From the NCBI GenBank assembly GCA_016699675.1, contig CP064985.1, positions 3,348,001 to 3,412,000 of the forward strand: 64,000 bases of DNA. Direction: 5' to 3'. Shown here piece by piece: positions 62,916-64,000 of this stretch (position 1 is the stretch's first letter; every line of letters begins with the position of its first letter). The notes below the pieces were generated by a model. It was not told where the DNA came from and made no database searches. It was given only the letters and a program-made list of their open reading frames with translations. This stretch comes from Austwickia sp. GTDB lineage: Bacteria > Actinomycetota > Actinomycetes > Actinomycetales > Dermatophilaceae. Position numbers and translations under genes: made by a program.

Positions 62916-63749
62916 GTGAGGCTGCCTGCTGGTGGACGTTCTGCTTCGTGGCGTCCGCGGCGCCGTACCGCCCTTCGCTATCCCGGGGTAGCGCCGGTCG
63001 CGCTGGCGCACCGCGGCGGCCCGGCGTACGGCCCCAACGTCGGCATCGAGAACTCGGCGGCGGCGTTCGCGGCGGCAATCGCGCTCGGCTACACGCACGT
63101 CGAGACGGACGTCCACGTCACCGCCGACGGCGTGCTGCTCGCGCTGCACGACGAGCGCCTCGACCGGGTCGCGGGGGTCGCAGGGGCGGTGGCCCAGCTG
63201 TCGTACGCCGACGTCCGCGCCGCCCGGCTCGGTGGACGGGAGCCCGTGCCGACGATGGCGGAGCTGTTCGCCGCATTCCCGACGACGGTGTTCAACATCG
63301 ACCTCAAGGCCCCCGGGACGCCGGCCGCGCTGTGGCGGGCCATCGAGGCCGCCGGCGCGCACGACCGGGTGTGCGTCGGTTCGTTCTCGCCGCGGCGGCT
63401 GTGGGAGTTTCGCCGCCTGGCCCGGGGGCGGGTGGCGACGTCGGCCGGCCCGATCGGTACGGCGTGGCTGCGGTTCGCGCCCGCCGCGCTGACCCGGTGG
63501 GTGCACTCGCCCGGCGCGGCGTACCAGGTGCCTCGCCACCAACGCCTGCTCGGGCGCGACGTGGAGGTGGTGACTCCGGGATTCGTCGCGGCGGCGCACC
63601 GGATCGGTCGGCAGGTGCACGTGTGGACGATCAACGACCGCGCCGAGATGGTCGACCTGCTGGGACTCGGCGTCGACGGCCTGGTCAGCGACGCGATCGA
63701 CGTGCTGGCCGGTATGTTGCGCGAGAGGGACGGCCGGCCGCCACGCTAG
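62916..63749 (+). CDS. Glycerophosphodiester phosphodiesterase
   Basis: In this 277-residue TIM-barrel enzyme, LAHRGGP ... IENSAAAFAAAIALGYTHVETDVHVTADGVLLALHDERLDR carries the metal and catalytic residues of GDPD (His-Arg, Glu-Asn, Glu-x-Asp, His-Asp). FNIDLKAP and HVWTINDRAEM follow. It cleaves glycerophosphodiesters to glycerol-3-phosphate and alcohol. There is no signal peptide, so it is probably cytoplasmic. The GTG start is leaderless. Confidence 0.92.
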   Translation: MRLPAGGRSASWRPRRRTALRYPGVAPVALAHRGGPAYGPNVGIENSAAAFAAAIALGYTHVETDVHVTADGVLLALHDERLDRVAGVAGAVAQLSYADVRAARLGGREPVPTMAELFAAFPTTVFNIDLKAPGTPAALWRAIEAAGAHDRVCVGSFSPRRLWEFRRLARGRVATSAGPIGTAWLRFAPAALTRWVHSPGAAYQVPRHQRLLGRDVEVVTPGFVAAAHRIGRQVHVWTINDRAEMVDLLGLGVDGLVSDAIDVLAGMLRERDGRPPR

Positions 63750-63783
63750 TGCCCCGGAACGCCCGATCGGACGCGTGTGGCCC

Positions 63784-63789
63784 TAACCT
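63784..63789 (+). promoter_or_regulatory. -10 box of leaderless APC permease gene
   Basis: TAACCT (63784-63789) lies 6 nt before the ATG at 63796, without an SD. Confidence 0.45.
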
Positions 63790-63795
63790 GCATCC

Positions 63796-64000
63796 ATGAC
63801 ATCGTCGACAGCCCCGCGCTCGCGGGGCATCTTGCGCACCAAGCCGATTGAGGACATCCTCGCGCAGCAGGACGAGGAGAACGCCGTCGCCGGCGAGAGC
63901 GGCCATTTCCAGAAGCGGCTCGGGGTCAAGGACCTGATCGGCTTCGGCGTCGGGATGATCATCGGACCGGAATCTTCACCCTCACCGTCATCGAGGCCAA
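63796..64000 (+). CDS. APC-family amino acid permease, partial, frameshifted at the window edge
   Basis: The start MTSSTAPRSRGILRTKPIEDIL and KRLGVKDLIGFGVGMIIG match the N-terminus of cationic amino acid transporters of the APC family. After GMIIG the frame reads PESSPSPSS, whereas the next frame reads TGIFTLTVIEA, which is the expected TM1 continuation (GTGIFTLTG). One missing base near 63965-63967 explains this. It could be a sequencing error or a real mutation. The gene continues beyond the window. Confidence 0.75.
   Translation, partial: MTSSTAPRSRGILRTKPIEDILAQQDEENAVAGESGHFQKRLGVKDLIGFGVGMIIGPESSPSPSSRP

Overview
The window is a 64 kb piece of a high-GC (roughly 72% by eye) chromosome from an actinobacterium, most likely a member of the Micrococcales. 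The evidence is the actinobacterial gene pairings (tig-clpP1-clpP2-clpX, valS, ileS-GNAT-folC-DUF4233-ndk, rpsO-pnp), a mycothiol-type DsbA/nitroreductase homologue, a translational T-box in front of ileS, many GTG starts and several promoters whose -10 box sits 6-9 nt before the start codon (leaderless mRNAs). I see no prophage, CRISPR array, transposase or replication origin.

Layout. 1-6.3 kb: a YhgE/Pip membrane protein with its ABC ATPase, two acyl-CoA thioesterases and an MFS exporter with an apparent frameshift. 6.3-16.7 kb: a glucan block (alpha-glucosidase, 4-alpha-glucanotransferase) with globin, mechanosensitive channel, UMF1-type MFS, aminopeptidase N and a DsbA-family protein. 16.9-21.1 kb: a SpoIIE-type PP2C phosphatase, a three-gene envelope-stress operon behind a sigma-B-like promoter, and a small toxin-antitoxin pair next to two divergent tRNA genes (Gly-TCC, Pro-TGG). 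21.6-27.7 kb: protein quality control (trigger factor, ClpP1, ClpP2, ClpX) with a ClgR-like box and a decayed secreted metallopeptidase. 27.8-34.6 kb: a C39-like protein, valS, an odd VOC-domain protein, a GlcD-type FAD oxidase and a CAP-domain protein. 34.7-40.2 kb: accessory region with DoxX, an SDR, a PadR-controlled ABC transporter and a DUF559 nuclease-like gene, several of them bracketed by long palindromic repeats. 40.2-46.7 kb: T-box, ileS, GNAT, folC, DUF4233, ndk. 46.8-55.5 kb: a second accessory region with a deleted homocysteine methyltransferase, a class III lanthipeptide operon, an orphan NuoB-like gene, a TetR regulator and a lipoprotein. 55.8-64 kb: rpsO, pnp, a fused four-domain ABC transporter, a glycerophosphodiesterase and the start of an APC permease that is frameshifted.

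The most notable system is the minus-strand operon at 47.6-52.7 kb: a LanKC lanthionine synthetase (50005-52728), a 39-residue precursor gene (49776-49895) with a perfect ribosome binding site, a strong hairpin (49679-49723), and an ABC exporter (47614-49503). The precursor has the class III leader motif ILDLQ and a 17-residue core that aligns with the labionin-containing labyrinthopeptins but differs in ring spacing and cysteine pattern.

A second theme is a set of intergenic palindromes in at least three sequence families (A at 11.8 and 28.6 kb; B at 35.3 and 36.3 kb; C at 39.0 and 40.1 kb). Families B and C each bracket one gene. Four genes look damaged: two clear pseudogenes (25.0-26.1 kb and 46.8-47.5 kb) and two single-base frameshifts that could be sequence errors (about 4.93 and 63.97 kb).
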